Assembly: GCA_964023205.1 (NCBI GenBank)
Contig: OZ026834.1
Coordinates: forward strand, 47,797,029 to 47,861,028
DNA: 64,000 bases
Direction of reading: 5' to 3'
Source: Lutraria lutraria
Lineage: Eukaryota; Mollusca; Bivalvia; Venerida; Mactridae
The notes below the pieces were generated by a model. It searched no databases, was not told where the DNA came from, and saw only the letters and a program-made list of their open reading frames with translations. This document shows, piece after piece, positions 1 to 13,600 of the stretch (position 1 is its first letter; every line of letters starts with the position of its first letter). A program made the translations under genes and the position numbers.

Positions 1-1466
1 GGCCATTATATGAACAGATTTAAAAGAGGTCCATTAGACAAAGCTAGATACATGTACCAAAAATCTTAGCTCTAGGCCTTGTGGTTTCGGAGAAGAAGAT
101 CTTTTAAAATTTACCTATATAAAATAGAATAAACCCAAGGGCAGGTCTAATTTTGACCCCGGGGCCATAATTTGAACAAACTTGGTAGAGGTCCACTAGA
201 CAATGCCACATACAAAATATCTAAGCTCTAGGCCTTGCAGTTTCAGAGAAGATTTTTTAAATTTTCCTATATAAGTCTATATAAATCAAGTGACCCCCGG
301 GGCGGGGCCAATTTTGAGCCTAGGGCAATAATTTGAACAAACTTGGTAGAGGTCCTCTAGACAATGCTACATACCAAATATCTTAGTTCTAGGCCTTGTG
401 GTTTCGGAGAAGAAGATTTTTTAAATTTTCCTATATTATATAAAATAGAATAAACCCCAGGGCAGGGCCAATTTTGACCCTTGGGCAATAATTTGAACAA
501 ACTTGGTAGAGGTCCACTAAATAATGCAACATACCAAATATTTTAGCTCTACGCCTTGTGCTTTCGGAAAAGAAGATTTTTTTAATTTTCCTATATAAAA
601 TAGAATAAACCCCAGGGCAGGGCTACTTTTGACCCTGGGGCCATAATTTGAACAAACTTGGTAGAGGTCCACTAGACAATGCCACATACAAAATATCTAA
701 GGTCTAGGCCTTGCGGTTTCGGTGAAGAAGATTTTTTAGATTTTCCTATATAAGTCTATGTAAATCAAGTGACCCCCGGGGTGGGGCCTATTTTGACCCT
801 AGGGCAATAATTTGAACAAACTTGGTAGAGGTCCACTGGACAATGCTATACGCCAAATATCTTAGCTCTAGGCCTTATGGTTTCGGAGAAGAAGATTTTT
901 GAAATTTTCCTATATAAGTCTTTATAAATCAAGTGACCCCCGGGGCGGGGCCAATTTTGACCCTAGGGCAATAATTTGAACAAACTTAGTAGAGGTCCAC
1001 TAGACTATGCTACACACCAAATATAAAAGCTCTAGGCATTGTAGTTTTTTACAAAAATATTTTTTAAATTTCCTATATAAGTCTATGTAAAATCAAGTTA
1101 CCCCCGGGGCGGAGCCAATTTTGACCCCAGGGGAATAATTTGAACAAACTTTGTAGAGTTCCATTAGACAATGCTACATACCAAATATCTCAGCTCTAGG
1201 CCCTGTGGTTTCGGACAAGAAGATTGTTTAAGTTTTTTCTATTTGTTGCCATAGCAACCAGAGTTTTTAATGAAATTTAATTTTTTGTACAACTTTGAAA
1301 GGGGACCACCCAAGGATCATTCCAGCAAAGTTTGGTTGCAATCGGCATAGCGGTGTAGGAGGAGATGTTGTTTTAAGTAAACATGGACGCCACGTAACGA
1401 CGCACGACGGACGCAGGGCGATCACAAAAGCTCACCCTGAGCACATTCGTGCTCTGGTGAGCTAAA
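1..1466 (-). repeat. Dispersed element with ~160-bp internal tandem units and terminal hairpin
   Basis: About seven to eight diverged units of roughly 160 bp recur from 1 to 1240, each with phrases such as TTTGAACAAACTTGGTAGAG and CTAGGCCTTGTGGTTTCGG. The unit array is followed by non-repeated sequence and ends at 1429-1463 in a hairpin, AGCTCACC...GGTGAGCT, with an inner GAGCAC/GTGCTC stem. Other elements here (21497, 40043, 58242) begin with the same kind of hairpin, so this copy lies in minus orientation and runs off the left edge. Units of the same type occur in plus orientation at 59430-59974. Non-coding; sits in CRY-DASH intron 1 or upstream of the first visible exon. Confidence 0.8.
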
Positions 1467-1616
1467 AAATGACCGAAAATCAAAATGTTGTTGACATGTA
1501 CTTGCTCTATGGCATTTATAAAACTAAATTCTTGACAATTTGTAGAAAAGGTTTCTGCAGATTGTTCACAAACAGTACACTTCTGAGATATTAGAAAGAC
1601 TTATCTATAATTTCAG

Positions 1617-4600
1617 GTGTTAGCCTGGGCCAATAAGAATGGGAATTACTTGTTGCCTGTTTATTGCTTTGATCCACGACATTATACAGGCACTTATCAC
1701 TTTGGTTTCCCTAAAACAGGATCTCACAGACTTAAGTTTCTTCTGGAGAGTGTTAGAGATCTCAGGAAAAATCTCAAAGCTCGGGGAAGGTAAGTGTGAA
1801 TTTATACATTTATGTTATACAGTACAACCTCTCCAGAACGGCCCTCTCTTTAGCAACAACCTACCTTCATCAACAGTACCGGTATTACCTTTTCTCACCG
1901 CACAATTTAACTATAAATTTAACCTTTTTAGGGCAACAACCTCTCAACTACAACATGATTTTGCTACTCCCAATGTGTATTGCTTTGGCGAGGTTGCTTT
2001 GTATATACATTGTATATGTGTGCCACTGTGCTTGATGTTTTAAATTATCTCCAAGCTATGTTCTTACGTTAATTGTTTCTATGTATACTGTATAGTTTGG
2101 GTAATGGTTTAGTTAAGTGTAGTATGCATTATGTTTTGAATGAAAAGTAAGATTTTATCATGGGACTGTAACTAGTTTTACAACTACAAACTCATGAGAT
2201 AGTATGTTTGATTGATTGCCATAGTTTTAGTGCTTATTTCAGGCTGTGTCAGATATATTATAAATGAAGAATTTTATGGCTCAATAATACTGTATGGCTG
2301 AACTTTTATGGATATTTCCAAAAGCCTTGTTTCGTGTTTTCATTCTCCTATACAGTCAAAACTCATCATATCCTACTCACTTGTATTTAAATCCTGCTTA
2401 TATGTAAGTAAAGATAAAGTTAATAATTTTATCCTTCTTGTACATAAAGAAGATACACATATTTAAGTGATCATCTATGTAGAACCAATTGAGTTGCCAA
2501 ATAATAAAAGAAATGTTTGCACCTTTTCCTCAAACAAACATCTTTAAATTTCTCACCAGATCAGATATTTTGTAATGAGCTCCGAAATCGATATTTGATT
2601 GATGACAATTATGTGGACATGTCAGTGTGTATGCATGCAATTTAGAAAATCAGTTATCGTGAATATGTCATTTTTGTTTATTTTAGATTTGTTTAATCTT
2701 ACATGTATGTCACATGTTGCAAAAATAATTACACCAAAAGTAAATAAAAAAATGCTGTGTTCCATTCCTATCCAGTGTACAATAACACTATAACACTACT
2801 AAATAAGGTGATCCTTAAAAACATGTTTGTTTGCTTTAACCTGACTCAGAAGATTTTCAGTGGGTAGGTACATGTAGGTACAAATTTAAAAAAATAATTT
2901 TTTTTTAAATTTAACCCAAAATGTCAGAATGCTATTTTTTATGAAAAAAATATGTTGAAAAAATCCTAAGAAGCCTCCCACAAAAGTTGAGTAGTGGTGT
3001 TTTTTGGTGACTAGGTATAGCGTTACAGCAAACAAAATGTTTTTTAAGGATGGCCTGACCTAAGATGTATATGAATTACAGATGTAAACAAAGTCTGGGA
3101 ATTTCTTCAATTATTTATATATGGAAGTTCATTTATGTTGAACAATTTTGCAAAGTCCCCTGAACTTCAATATGACAAGTTTCGACTGTTGTGTGGGTCA
3201 GTTCATAAGTTTATTACTTGTATGCTCTTCAGTGATCTAGTAATGCTTCGCCATGGAACATCTCGCCCCATTTTAATCACGACTTACCTTTTTGTAATAA
3301 TGATGTCCTCTACTTGTGTGGGAAAATCATTTAATAAACATTAAGAAGAATTTGTTCCTAGGTTAAAAAATTAAAAAGGAAAAAACAAGAATAAGCACTT
3401 ATAGTATATTTTACAAATATATTTATTTATTGATAGAAAAGAATGTTAATCAAACATTTATAGATAGCTGGTATCATGTTAATTTTTTTAGAATAAAGGA
3501 ATTAAATTCTGATCATGTTCAGAGTATACCTCTTTCATTTATCATTTAGTTGAAATTATTTAGAAAATGTCACACAGTAAACAATCTAATAATGAGTACA
3601 TGATCACTATAGTAAGTATTCGACTTCTAAAAACAAGGTGTGTTGACAAAAACTGTTACATAAGATACTCAACCAATTGCCGAAGAAGCAGTTTAACTCT
3701 TGAGTGCATGCACGATTTACACATGCAAATTGGTTAATTAAAATGGACATACATGTACACCTTTATATGTTACATTCTATATATTTTTATGTTTATTGAT
3801 TTTGTGGTCAATATGTCATAATTACCAGTATGCCAAAAATCAGCACCAAAAATCATACCAGGTATTGACACATATTGAGATGAAATGTGACTTTTAAATC
3901 AGAGGTGATCGACTGACCTAAATTGGTTGAGATTCAGTGTTTTTTAAGTTTTTATTAAATTTTACTTATGCGACCTGTTAACAGATGGTTATATGATATG
4001 TATGCTAATACATGTATCATTTATTCATGTACAATACAAATTAATCATTGTGTATACAACAGTACATTGGAAGAAGTTTTCTTTGGTACAGTTTTAAATG
4101 ATGGCAACATTTACATTAACTAATACATACAATGTATACTGCACACACATGACATTGTCACAGATTCTCAACAAACACTCTCATCTGTTTATTTTATAAG
4201 ATTTCCCCGTCATCCCGCCAGGGTTTATTTGTATTATGGTTAATTTTTACTCCATCCCAGTGTATCCCGTCATCTCGTTGTCTAAATACTATCGTCATTG
4301 GAAAAAGAAAATTCAAGGCCCAGAAATCTCCAAACACTGACTTCAGGTTTCTATTGATTGTGTTTTTATTGACTATTGGAACACTTTTTGCAACTTCAAA
4401 CAAAGTCTTTCCACTCGCTGAAATTGTCATTTGTGACGTGAAATAGATAAAACCAATGACACCAAAGAAGAACTCTAAGTATTGATGTACAATCATTAGA
4501 CAGTGTACACCTTTAATACTACCAAATATGGAATTCCATATTGTAATTGGGAAGAATAAATCCGCCCATGAGTTCAGAAGTGGCCAAATCACTCCTTGCA

Positions 4601-7600
4601 CATATTTATAGTTGAAATATCCTCCTACTGTTCCAGTTATCATGGCATAGAAAGCAAGCACTATGAAATAGCGCTGATTTTTAAAGCCAATGCAGTTACC
4701 TACCATAAAACAATGATGATCTCGCTTTAGTATACAATGTTTGCAAAAATTGCAATGATGAGCACGAGGCGGTACATGCATCGAACATTCTTCACAGTAA
4801 TTCCACGGTAACCCTTCTTTTGATGTCATGTCATAAACGCAATGTCCGTTTAGTTCATTTTGATTGGACGCTGCTTGTTCGCACCGTGCCTCGAATCTAT
4901 CGGGTAAAAATCCATTTTCATTTGAGATATGTAAAAAAGGGTTGTCTTTAGATTTAGCGAATGCAGGGTTGTAAAGTATAACACAGAACCAGTTAGCCAA
5001 TCCATTCAATAAAATGAACCAACATAGCACTTTCATGTAATAGTTTACCCAGGGGTCATAATCTTCAAATATGTATGGCACTACGTAGAATGTGAACACA
5101 TACATCTGTGTTGGCGCTTGAAAAATCATCAAAGCTCGCATTAAGAACTGAAAAATAGAGAAATTATTTTTTTAAGTCTTACCAAGTTTTTGAAAATTCT
5201 TTCATACATTTATGAAATTATGGCTTTACATTTCTCTACCAAATGATCAATACTAGTATGATACCAAAGATATATATTAAGTTACTGTGTTCTTTTTACT
5301 AGCTTTTGTACTTGAAGTTTTATGTAATGAAATGTTCTTTATAGTAATGGAATTGTAGTCTTATACAATGAACGACAATTAAATATGGGTTATCTTTTAA
5401 TATACGTTTATCTTTATTCAATATATTATTGAATATGTTTTCTATAACAAAAATAAAGCAAGAAGTAAATTAAATATAGCACTAACTATATATCACATTA
5501 CAGTATAGTGTGATTTTATTAAAATGTCAAAGCTGAATTATTACATGGTCACTGAATGCATTATTTTTAGCTTTCTACCCAGACAATAGGTTCTGTATGT
5601 TTGCCGCAAGGGGAATAGACTGCAACTGGGTTTACGAGGATTATCGAATCACATCGTAGCTAAAAATGAATGCTTGCATCGACTTTGAAATTATTCTGCT
5701 TTGACAGGTTAATTAAATTGCTCAATATATGTATAACAAGGTTAGTACAGTACTTATAAACACAGCCAGTTAAAAGCACTATAAAAGCAAAGACAGATGC
5801 AGCAACATATGTGTGTGTGACAGAAGGGTGACTGGTCCTCTGAGAAATCTAGATACAGTGAAATTTTATATTTGCAAATATCTTAAAATGCTAAATGTAT
5901 GTGACTATTGATAATACATGTGCAGTCACACCTGTGAGCAAAGGCCACCCTTGGGAAAGACATTATGTGGCCTTTATTGACAGATGGTCTTTATTTGGAG
6001 GTCATTTTGTTTTTGATAATCTATGACAGTTTGTAAAAGAATGACCTTTATTTATAGGGTGGTCTTTATTCAGAGGTGGCTGCTAACACAGGTTTGACTG
6101 TACTTCATATATCTCCTTCTCTACTGTTGTGTGGAATTAATTAAGCCAGGCATCTAGGACACCAAACAGAAATTTGCTTTGTCAGGCAATGAACAGCTTT
6201 TAGTCACACACTTAACAAATATCCTCTACTACAGCCATGTATATTTGTAGTTTATTATGTTAAAAGTACATCAGAATGTAGATTTCATATAAAGCAGGAT
6301 ATTGGTACATACTACATTCATCATTTGTGATACTCGGCTTTGCTTCTTTTCCTCGACATGTTTTTTCCATTTTTCCATCAGTGACAGAGATTCCTCCTCA
6401 TCTTTCTGAGAGAGTGAATGCCACGATTTGTTCTCTCCACTCCGTTGTCGATGATGTGCCATTTTCAAACCAATTGCATAGCCAGTTACCCTTGTTAGAG
6501 AGAAAGAGATAAACATTCACCTTGCGAGAAAGAAAAATCTGTGTGACTACTGATAATATAAACATATTAGTGCTGCTTGCTTGTACATGCTAGCTTCCTT
6601 CTCTCCATTGTATCTTAGGAAAAAAATGTCTCCAATTTAAATCCCCTCTGTGAGAGAATTAGGATTATTTGTTTGTAGGGAATTATCAATATTTATCATG
6701 AGAGAACTAAGGGGCATCCATTTGGGGAGCATTATGGGTATTCATCAAGGGGAAAATTAGGGTGAATTCATTTGGTGAGCATCAGGGAGAATTAAGGGGG
6801 CATTCATTTGGTGAGCACCAGGGAGAATTAAGGGGGCATTCATTTGGTGAGCATCAGGGAGAATTAAGGGGGCATTTATTTGGTGAGCACCAGGGAGAAT
6901 TAAGGGGGCATTCATTTGGTGAGCACCAGGGAGAATTAAGGGGGCATTTATTTGGTGAGCACCAGGGAGAATTAAGGGGGCATTCATTTGGTGAGCACCA
7001 GGGAGAATTAAGGGGGCATTCATTTGGTGAGCATCAGGGAGAATTAAGGGGGCATTTATTTGGTGAGCATCAGGGAGAATTAAGGGGGCATTTATTTGGT
7101 GAGCATCAGGGAGAATTAAGGGGGCATTCATTTGGTGAGCATCAGGGAGAATTAAGGGGGCATTCATTTGGTGAGCACCAGGGAGAATTAAGGGGGCATT
7201 CATTTGGTGAGCATCAGGGAGAATTAAGGGGGCATTCATTTGGTGAGCATCAGGGAGAATTAAGGGGGCATTCATTTGGTGAGCACCAGGGAGAATTAAG
7301 GGGGCATTCATTTGGTGAGCACCAGGGAGAATTAAGGGGGCATTTATTTGGTGAGCACCAGGGAAAATTAAGGGGGCATTCATTTGGTGAGCATCAGGGA
7401 GAATTAAGGGGGCATTCATTTGGTGAGCATCAGGGAGAATTAAGGGGCATTCATTTGGTGAGCACCAGGGAGAATTAAGGGGGCATTCATTTGGTGAGCA
7501 TCAGGGAGAATTAAGGGGGCATTCATTTGGTGAGCATCAGGGAGAATTAAGGGGGCATTTATTTGGTGAGCACCAGGGAGAATTAAGGGGGCATTCATTT

Positions 7601-10600
7601 GGTGAGCATCAGGGAGAATTAAGGGGGCATTTATTTGGTGAGCACCAGGGAGAATTAAGGGGGCATTCATTTGGTGAGCATCAGGGAGAATTAAGGGGGC
7701 ATTCATTTGGTGAGCATCAGGGAGAATTAAGGGGGCATTTATTTGGTGAGCACCAGGGAGAATTAAGGGGGCATTTATTTGGTGAGCACCAGGGAGAATT
7801 AAGGGGAATTCATTTGGTGAGCATCAGGGAGAATTAAGGGGGCATTTATTTGGTGAGCACCAGGGAGAATTAAGGGGGCATTTATTTGGTGAGCACCAGG
7901 GAGAATTAAGGGGAATTCATTTGGTGAGCACCAGGGAGAATTAAGGGGGCATTTATTTGGTGAGCATCAGGGAGAATTAAGGGGGCATTTATTTGGTGAG
8001 CACCAGGGAGAATTAAGGGGGCATTCATTTGGTGAGCACCAGGGAGAATTAAGGGGGGCATTCATTTGGTGAGCATCAGGGAGAATTAAGGGGGCATTCA
8101 TTTGGTGAGCATCAGGGAGAATTAAGGGGGCATTTATTTGGTGAGCATCAGGGAGAATTAAGGGGGCATTTATTTGGTGAGCATCAGGGAGAATTAAGGG
8201 GGCATTTATTTGGTGAGCATCAGGGAGAATTAAGGGGGCATTTATTTGGTGAGCATCAGGGAGAATTAAGGGGGCATTTATTTGGTGAGCATCAGGGAGA
8301 ATTAAGGGGGCATTTATTTGGTGAGCATCAGGGAGAATTAAGGGGGCATTTATTTGGTGAGCATCAGGGAGAATTAAGGGGGCATTTATTTGGTGAGCAT
8401 CAGGGAGAATTAAGGGGGCATTTATTTGGTGAGCATCAGGGAGAATTAAGGGGGCATTTATTTGGTGAGCACCAGGGAGAATTAAGGGGGCATTTATTTG
8501 GTGAGCACCAGGGAGAATTAAGGGGCATTCATTTGGTGAGCATCAGGGAGAATTAAGGGGGCATTTATTTGGTGAGCATCAGGGAGAATTAAGGGGGCAT
8601 TTATTTGGTGAGCACCAGGGAGAATTAAGGGGGCATTTATTTGGTGAGCACCAGGGAGAATTAAGGGGCATTCATTTGGTGAGCATCAGGGAGAATTAAG
8701 GGGGCATTTATTTGGTGAGCACCAGGGAGAATTAAGGGGGCATTTATTTGGTGAGCACCAGGGAGAATTAAGGGGGCATTTATTTGGTGAGCATCAGGGA
8801 GAATTAAGGGGGCATTCATTTGGTGAGCATCAGGGAGAATTAAGGGGGCATTTATTTGGTGAGCATCAGGGAGAATTAAGGGGGCATTTATTTGGTGAGC
8901 ATCAGGGAGAATTAAGGGGGCATTTATTTGGTGAGCATCAGGGAGAATTAAGGGGGCATTTTTTTGGTGAGCATCAGGGAGAATTAAGGGGAATTCATTT
9001 GGTGAGCATCAGGGAGAATTAAGGGGAATTCATTTGCTGAGCATTATGGGTATTCATCAGGGGAGAATTAAGGGGCATTCGTATAAGACGGAATGGTTGA
9101 AGAAAGGATATTCAATGTAAAGTTTCAATAAATATAATAATTGTATAAAAAAGTTTATTGGGTAAATAGATAATAATGTAGATTTGTATATGCTAAGCCT
9201 AATTGTTAGGTATTTGAAGTATGGTTGAAACAGGAGACAAAACAAGCTAACATGATTTTATTGATGAGCATTCATTATCTAATATGTAACATTGTTAATT
9301 ACATCATGCACTTGACTTGAAAAAATAGCTTCACTGAATTTTAATCAATGTTAAATCAGGGCTTTTTACACAGTTATAGATACGAGCCTTGTCCTTAAAT
9401 TTGGGAAAAAATAACACATATTTTCGCAAAAGGGGAAGAAAAAACTTTTTAAAAATTTTAGTGGAAAACTGCCTGATCTTAAAGAATTTTCCTGAGGGAA
9501 GACACCTGTTCATGGACCCTGGATATAGAAGCCCCCAAAGCCCTGCAAATGTTTTATATTTCATGTATTTGACATTGATTATTGCTGAACAAAATTTCTG
9601 AAATTGGTTTTAAGCATGTGGATTAGGGTTATGTACATCGCATGCGTAAAATTATCCTTTATCATCAAATACCTGGTATTTCAGGAGAAACCCATTAATA
9701 ATTAATATATTTATATAATTTTTCTCTGATTCCAATGTGACAATATGATTAACAAATGCTTATCAATAGTTGAGCTATAAAAAAATAAGGAACAAAATGC
9801 AAAATAAACAATTGCAGGCTTCATGAAAGATGTTGGACAATGTTTCTGTAAGATGACATATTCTTCAATATAACAATATTATAAAGCTTTGTTTGTGTGA
9901 ATGTCTAGCAATTTGTCCAATATTTTCACAAAGCCTGCAATATAAGCATATAATAATTTATTTCTGACTTACCGGTGAAAAACTTAAGGACATATCCTAC
10001 AGTTTTCAGGTAGACATATATAGTCATAGGCAGAATGAAAACTGATGAACAACTTTTTTTTTTTAAATTTATGATCATAGCATATGATAATAGAAACATT
10101 TTAAGTGAAAAAAATTGGGGTCACTGATCTCGTTTTTGAGTTGTCATTTTCATTCTGTCTGTATGTCTGAGTGGAAACTGTAGGATATGTCCTTAATACT
10201 CAGGACAGGTTAGTTCTGTATATGTGCCACGGGTTACCATACATATATATTTTAGATTTTGGAAACTTTTATACTGTTCCATTTTGTACCATACATATAC
10301 CTGTGTCACTCTTGCGGGAAGACCAGCTTTTGCATACTCGGTACATACTTCCCGCCATTTTTCATTTTCAGATTCCCAATGTTTTAAGAAGTTAAATTGT
10401 TCGGATGTTGTATCAACAGTTCCTAGTTTATTAACAGTTACTGATGGACTGTTATTAGAACACTGTGTAGTTGATACAGACCTTGATGGAATGTTTCTAT
10501 GAAGCATTTTGTTTAACTGTAGAAAAAGAAATTTTATAAGTTAGGGTAATTACACTAGATGTTTGAAATGTTAAGGATCATATTTAACCAGGTTTTCACA

Positions 10601-13600
10601 AAGTGAAACCTGGTTATTAGAATGTCGAAAATGGCGGGAGGGCGGGCGGGCGTCATGGTTTTGGGCGGGCGGTCAAGCGTCAAACAGGCAGTGTCCGCTC
10701 AATAACTTAAGTTCTGATTGACCAATCAGGTCAAGGTCACTGTTACTAAAAATAGAAAATCAGTGTCAGGTCAATAACTTAAGTTTGGAATGACCAATGT
10801 TGACCAAACTTGGTATTTAGCATCATTGAATGAAAATCTAGCCTGGGATTGTATTTGGGGTATGTGGGGTCAAGCTCACTGTTACTAAAAATAGAAAATC
10901 AGTGTCCGGTCAATAACTTAAGTTTGGAATGACCAATGTGGACTAAATTTGGTATTTAGCATCCTTGAATCAAAACCTAGCCTGGGATTGTATTTGGGGT
11001 CCGTGGGGTCAAGGTCCCTGTTACTAAAAATAGAAAATCAGTGTCTGGTCAATAGCTTAAGTTTGGAATGACCAATGTTGACTAAACTTGGTATTTAGCA
11101 TCCTTGAATCAAAACCTAGCTTGGGATTGTAGTTGGGGTCTGTGGGGTCAAGGTCACTGTACTAAAAATAGAAAATCAGCTTTCAGTGAACAACTTAATC
11201 AAGGATTAAGATATTGCGATGAAATTTTGTGTGTAGGTAGCTTACATGCAGTCCATGCTTTGTATTGAATTAAGGGCCAGTAGGGTCAAGGTCGCTGTTA
11301 CTAAATATAGAAATCAGTTTCCAGTCAATTACTTAAGTTTGGAATGACTAATCTTGACTCAACTGGGTATTTAACAACCTTGCATGAAAGCTTAGCTTGG
11401 AATTGTATTTGGGGTCAGTTTGGTCATGGTCACTGTTTCTAAAAATAGAAAATCAGTTTCCGGTGAATAACTTAATTAAGGATTTAGACATTGCGATGAA
11501 ATTTTGTGTGGAGGTAGCTTACATAGAAACCAAGCTTGGGATTGCATTCTATGCCAGTAGGTTAAAGGTCTATGTTAACTTATTAGTAGCACTGGAAACT
11601 GAACCACTGATGAAGCCTTAGGGAAGGATTCTAGAGTACTGTGGTATTAAAAGCCTTGGAAAACCTGGTTTCATGGCACTGCCGCGTTCCTTGTTTTATT
11701 TTCGACTGGCAAATTCCGTGGCTTGTCCAATGCAATATTTTCTTGCCTTGACGCCAGCTTGACAGAAAAAAAGTTTCTGCTCATACTCAACAATAAAACA
11801 TTTCTCTGTTTTATTGTATACAATTCTGAATGTTGTATTAGAATTAAGTACAACGATGGTATAATAATGATTTTCCATAATTTTAACCTAGGGTAATGAT
11901 CTCTTGATATTATGGTATGATTCAATAAAACTGATAGCTAGAGTCTGGTATTGGGCATTTGATATTTTACTCAAATGAAAATGGGTTTTTGAGCTTTAAA
12001 TTGCCTGCTAGGCCCACAATGTTTTATGCTGACAATGTTTAACATATTCTTAATAATTAAAGAAACAAATAGCAACATTTCTGGTCAAAGATATATTAAG
12101 ATTCTGAACAGAAAAATCACTACAGTCCATTATTGAGTTTCTACTCAATTTTGTTTGTGTAACTTGAGCCTGGACATCACCCGAGAGGCTGAAGTCATAA
12201 GACTGCTCTATTCTGCAATTAAGAGCTTAGGGCCTGGGCATATCATTTCTTAACTGAACGGTGTATTCACACATGCAGCTTTAAGATCAGTAATCTCATG
12301 GAAACATGATATGAGGCAAAAAGTTACCATAAAACATTGACCTGATTATTTATATAGATCACAGAAACAAAGTTTAGGATAAATTCGGCTTGTCGAATAA
12401 ACAAATAAATAAAAGTTGATTTTATTTGAATAAATTTATATATTTATCTTTGTGATTTATCTTGAATTTTTTTGTGTGCAAAATCAATAAATGTTTTCAG
12501 CGTTAATTGAATTATCTTTTACATAAAAATATCAGTTTTAATGCCTGTGAGGTATCAAATTAACAATTGCAGTGAAGATCCATATTCCCTGGTAATACAA
12601 TTTTACACAGCGGAAATAATGTGTTCACATCCATGAGACTTATATAAAAAATCAAATTTTGACTATTTTGTAATTTAGAACAACATAAGTGCCTTCAGTG
12701 CTTTGATTACTTTAGCTGTTAAAATTGTATGTTTCTTCCAGTCCACTAATTGATTGATCCTATTGATTCCTAGTGGACTTCAACGATACAGACACAATGC
12801 CCATGGTATTTTGACACAGAAAATCAATTGAAAACCACATAGATATTATTACTGTATTTTCATTTATTTTCGTTGGGCTCAGTTTTCGTGGTTTTTACTA
12901 AAACGACTATTTCGTGGGGACATAAATTGGTGGAATTTGATTTTTTTTAAAATGTGTTATCTGCATTTAAATTTGTGGGGATTTGATTTCGTGGTTGAGC
13001 CGATTCACGAAATCCATGAAAATAAACCCCAACAAAAATTAATGATTCCACAGTATTCTAGAAAGAACATTGGATTGATTAGCTAATGGATACCTTGTGG
13101 TACATTGTCGATGATATTAATCACATTAAGTTACTGTGGAAAAACACAGCTAAGTGTGACTTAAGTCACTTGTTTGAGGCAAGTACAACAAATTTAGATT
13201 GAGCCAATTTAATCAGCTTGAAAGCGACATGTTTAAAATTAGTATAGTAACATCTCCAAAACAACTCCCTTTTGGAGTAGCAAAATTATAATGTTGTTGA
13301 AAGGGTGTTTTTGCTCTAGAGAGATTAAATAAATAAATTATGCAGTAGCAAAAAATCATGCTGTTGTTGAAGAAAGGTATAGTTGCTGAAGAGAGGGTCA
13401 CTCTGGAAAGGTTGTAATGTATAAGAATGATGGAATTTCACGAGTCTCAAAGGCATTGCTGCACACAACACACACTAAATGCAGCAATGTTGTAGTTTCA
13501 GCAAATTCAAATCAACACATGACTTACTATAGTATACATATTATGATGGTCGACTTTCATACATTTTGATTTTAGAATTTTATATATACATGTATAAAGA

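Noticed and set aside
6757..7706. Long ORFs of 220-238 codons on both strands
   Set aside because: They are a 12-residue periodic translation of the 36-bp minisatellite; open on both strands only because the period is a multiple of three and lacks stops.
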